DNA from: an uncultured Mycoplasma sp. | Lineage (GTDB): Bacteria > Bacillota_I > Bacilli_A > Mycoplasmatales > Mycoplasmoidaceae | Assembly: GCA_947174035.1 (NCBI GenBank) | Contig: CAMWHH010000008.1 | Span: 1-13,074 of the forward strand | Direction of reading: 5' to 3' | Length of the DNA stretch: 13,074 nucleotides | Shown: positions 11,484 through 13,074 of the stretch, piece after piece | Layout: each line of letters begins with the position of its first letter | How positions within the stretch are numbered: position 1 is the stretch's first letter | Made by a program: the position numbers and the translations under genes | Notes under the pieces: generated by a model | Seen by the model: the letters and a program-made list of their open reading frames with translations, nothing else | Told to the model about the DNA's origin: nothing | Database searches by the model: none

Positions 11484-11520
11484 AATTTTTTTAACACTCA
11501 CAACTTAAATTAAATAACTA

Positions 11521-11530
11521 ATTATAACAA
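11521..11530 (-). promoter_or_regulatory. Extended -10 promoter of the lipoprotein operon
   Basis: The coding strand reads TTGTTATAAT, a consensus TATAAT (11526-11521) preceded by a TGn extension (11529-11527). No good -35 is present; the nearest candidates are TTGTTT at 19 nt or TTTCCA at 16 nt spacing. Mollicute promoters typically depend mainly on the -10 element. Transcription would start near 11514, giving a leader of about 30 nt before gene A. It is the only strong promoter-like site between the secY hairpin and the operon. Confidence 0.6.
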
Positions 11531-11563
11531 TTTATTTTATTATGGAAACAAGATAAATTAATT

Positions 11564-11599
11564 AATACAATTATTTGAATTTTTACAAATAATTGTATT
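11564..11599 (-). terminator. Hairpin downstream of secY
   Basis: A perfect 14-bp inverted repeat (AATACAATTATTTG / CAAATAATTGTATT) with an 8-nt loop begins 8 nt after the secY stop codon. Neither side is followed by a strong T-tract (coding strand continues AATTAATTTATC), so it is a weak intrinsic terminator or an RNA-processing/stabilising stem. Its position between secY and the next promoter favours a transcript-end role. Confidence 0.6.
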
Positions 11600-11607
11600 C
11601 TATTGTA

Positions 11608-13029
11608 TTATCAAAGTCTTTTTGTTTCACTATTTTCTTGCTTATTACCTTGAATTTCATACTCATTTGATTTTTTCAAACCTTTTGTCAAATTCGAATA
11701 AGTATAATTTGTTTGAGAACTTTTCAAAGATGATCAAAATTCCAATGAACCAGTAACCATAATAATGACACCAGTACCACCAATTGCTATCCCGTTAGGA
11801 ATACTTGTAGTGATTGTTATCAAATAAGGAATAATAGCAATAATTGTTAAGAATGGAACACCTATACAGTTGATTCGATTTAATGTTCTTGAAATATATT
11901 TTTGTGTTTCTTCACCCATTTTAACACCAGGAATAAATTTTCCAGATTTTTGAAAATTCTCTGATAACTTTTCAGAGTTAACTTGAATATGGGAGTAAAA
12001 GAAACCAAACAAGACAATTAAAACAGCATATATTGTTAAACCAACTGGTGTTTCAATTGATAAGTAATTATTAATCAAAGCAACACCATCACTATTAGAT
12101 GGTAAGAACTGGGAAATTGTTGGAGCAATTGTCATTATTGAACTTGCAAAAATTACTGGAATAACTCCTGCTGCATTTAATTTAATTGGTAAGTAAGGCA
12201 TTTCATCAATTTCTTTAGAAAGACCTTGACCAATTTGTTGAATTGGAATTTTTCTAACAGATCCATTCATAAATGTTGTAGCTAATAAAATGATAATGAA
12301 AAACACCAAGTAAACAATGAAACTAAAATACTTTAACAATTCATTATTAATTGTTCCAGATGAAGTTAGAATTACATAAACATTTGAAAAGTTTGGATAA
12401 ATAGAAGAAACGATCCCAGACAATATTATTAAAGTAACACCATTACCAACACCACGTTTTGAAATAATATCTGAAATAAATAATGTTAAAAAAGTTCCTG
12501 CTGTCATCCCAAGCAAAAGTAAAGCAACTTGACCGCCATTAACACTAGATAAACTAGACTCACCAAAAAAACTTGAAACTAATCCTTGTGTACCAGCCAA
12601 ACTTAAAACTGCATAAGCTTGCATAATTGCAAAAGGAATTGTTAATAATCTTGTAATTACTTCTAATTTTTTCTTTCCTCTTTCACCAGCTTTAGATAAT
12701 CTTGTTAAAGGCTTAATTAAATCTGACGATAATAATTGAATAATAATTTGCGCTGTAATGTATGGTGAAACACCAATTGCCATAAATGACAATCTTGATA
12801 CCCCACCACCACCAAGTAGGTTTAAAATCCCTAAGAAAGACTGTTGAGCATTTTCTTGTTGAGAAGTATTAATTGTTAAACCAGGCATAGTCAAAGATGA
12901 GCCAATTCTAAACAAAATTAATAAAACAAGTGTTGCAATAAAAGAAACCAAAACTTGTTTATTAGTAAAAATTTGTTTTAACTCAACTCAAAAAGATTTT
13001 TTATTTTGATATTTTGATGTGTTATTCAT
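11608..13029 (-). CDS. secY: Preprotein translocase channel subunit SecY
   Basis: This gene encodes SecY (473 aa with code 4), the membrane pore of the Sec translocase, which exports unfolded precursors and inserts membrane proteins. Canonical family motifs appear in order: FRIGS...MPG near residues 40-50, the plug region LLGGGGVSRLSFMAIG (71-86), GVSPYITAQIIIQLL (86-100), SKAGERG (112-118), RGVGNG (192-197), the cytoplasmic loop RKIPIQ (259-264) and LPIKLNAAGVIPVIFA (280-295). Ten hydrophobic segments are expected and the length is normal. The ATG at 13029 was chosen because it adds the usual basic amphipathic N-terminus before the first membrane segment. Trp14, Trp432 and the final Trp473 are TGA codons, so a standard-code reading would cut both ends. 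The last roughly 40 residues form a hydrophilic cytoplasmic tail. No Shine-Dalgarno sequence precedes the start. The next gene downstream is a lipoprotein gene, not the adk usual in spc operons. Confidence 0.97.
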
Positions 13030-13062
13030 ATTGACAAATATACTATAAAATCACTGCTTTTT

Positions 13063-13068
13063 ATTATA
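13063..13068 (-). promoter_or_regulatory. Possible -10 box for secY
   Basis: A perfect TATAAT lies 33 nt upstream of the secY ATG on the coding strand. This spacing is close to that of the promoter of lipoprotein gene A (37 nt). No -35 can be assessed because the window ends six bases further on. A second, weaker box (TATAGT, 13042-13047) lies closer to the start. In AT-rich DNA such hexamers arise by chance, so this is suggestive only. If rplO lies directly upstream, secY may instead be read through from it. Confidence 0.3.
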
Positions 13069-13074
13069 AAAGAT

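Noticed and set aside
11486..11492. A7 tract just before gene A as a slippage switch
   Set aside because: Seven A residues are unremarkable in such AT-rich DNA and lie between the promoter and the start, where small length changes have no obvious switching effect.
1..13074. CRISPR arrays, tRNA or rRNA genes, insertion sequences, toxin or defence genes
   Set aside because: Nothing with the required repeats, structures or protein motifs was seen on either strand; nearly all bases are accounted for by the four genes.

Overview
The window is mycoplasma (Mollicutes) DNA. It is strongly AT-rich, and all four genes stay open only if TGA is read as tryptophan (genetic code 4). Roughly 40 in-frame TGA codons occur, while TAA or TAG end every gene. 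I translated the stretches between TGA codons in the correct frame and found no TAA, TAG or frameshift inside the four genes. Every gene is on the minus strand, so transcription runs from high to low coordinates.

Layout in transcription order. (1) 13029-11608: secY, a complete protein-translocase channel, with a TATAAT box just upstream. (2) 11607-11484: an intergenic gap holding a 14-bp perfect hairpin (end of secY) followed by an extended -10 promoter (TGTTATAAT). (3) 11483-102: three very large tandem lipoprotein genes, here called A (1302 aa), B (1201 aa) and C (1272 aa). They are separated by only 21 and 27 nt, with clear Shine-Dalgarno sequences before B and C, and look like one operon. 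(4) 101-1: a long A/T-rich hairpin that probably ends the operon, then about 50 nt in which I see no gene.

A, B and C are divergent full-length paralogues. Each has a lipoprotein signal peptide with a lipobox cysteine (LASC, LTSC, VTAC), and the same ordered motifs follow: KFQQ..LD..GG, NP(Y/F)..+W.Y..P, VDxF.P with LR..GV.A...DG, NYG....NGLA, KYSQ, Y(L/I)..AL.NFF, LYGYG and YD(I/V)R. A and C carry a long Ser/Thr/Gly/Asp linker that is nearly absent from B. Size, layout and paralogy recall the MG307/MG309/MG338 lipoproteins of Mycoplasma genitalium (family associated with DUF3713). That assignment comes from memory and would place the organism near the pneumoniae group (Mycoplasmoides, Ureaplasma, Malacoplasma), but it is not proven here.

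How the genes fit together: SecY exports precursors, and A-C are predicted SecY clients anchored by a lipid on the outer face of the single membrane. Their function is unknown. The N-terminal region has a helical pattern faintly like PrsA/SurA-type extracytoplasmic chaperones, which would suit a position beside secY, but that is a hypothesis. No RNA genes, insertion sequences, CRISPR arrays or defence genes were seen.
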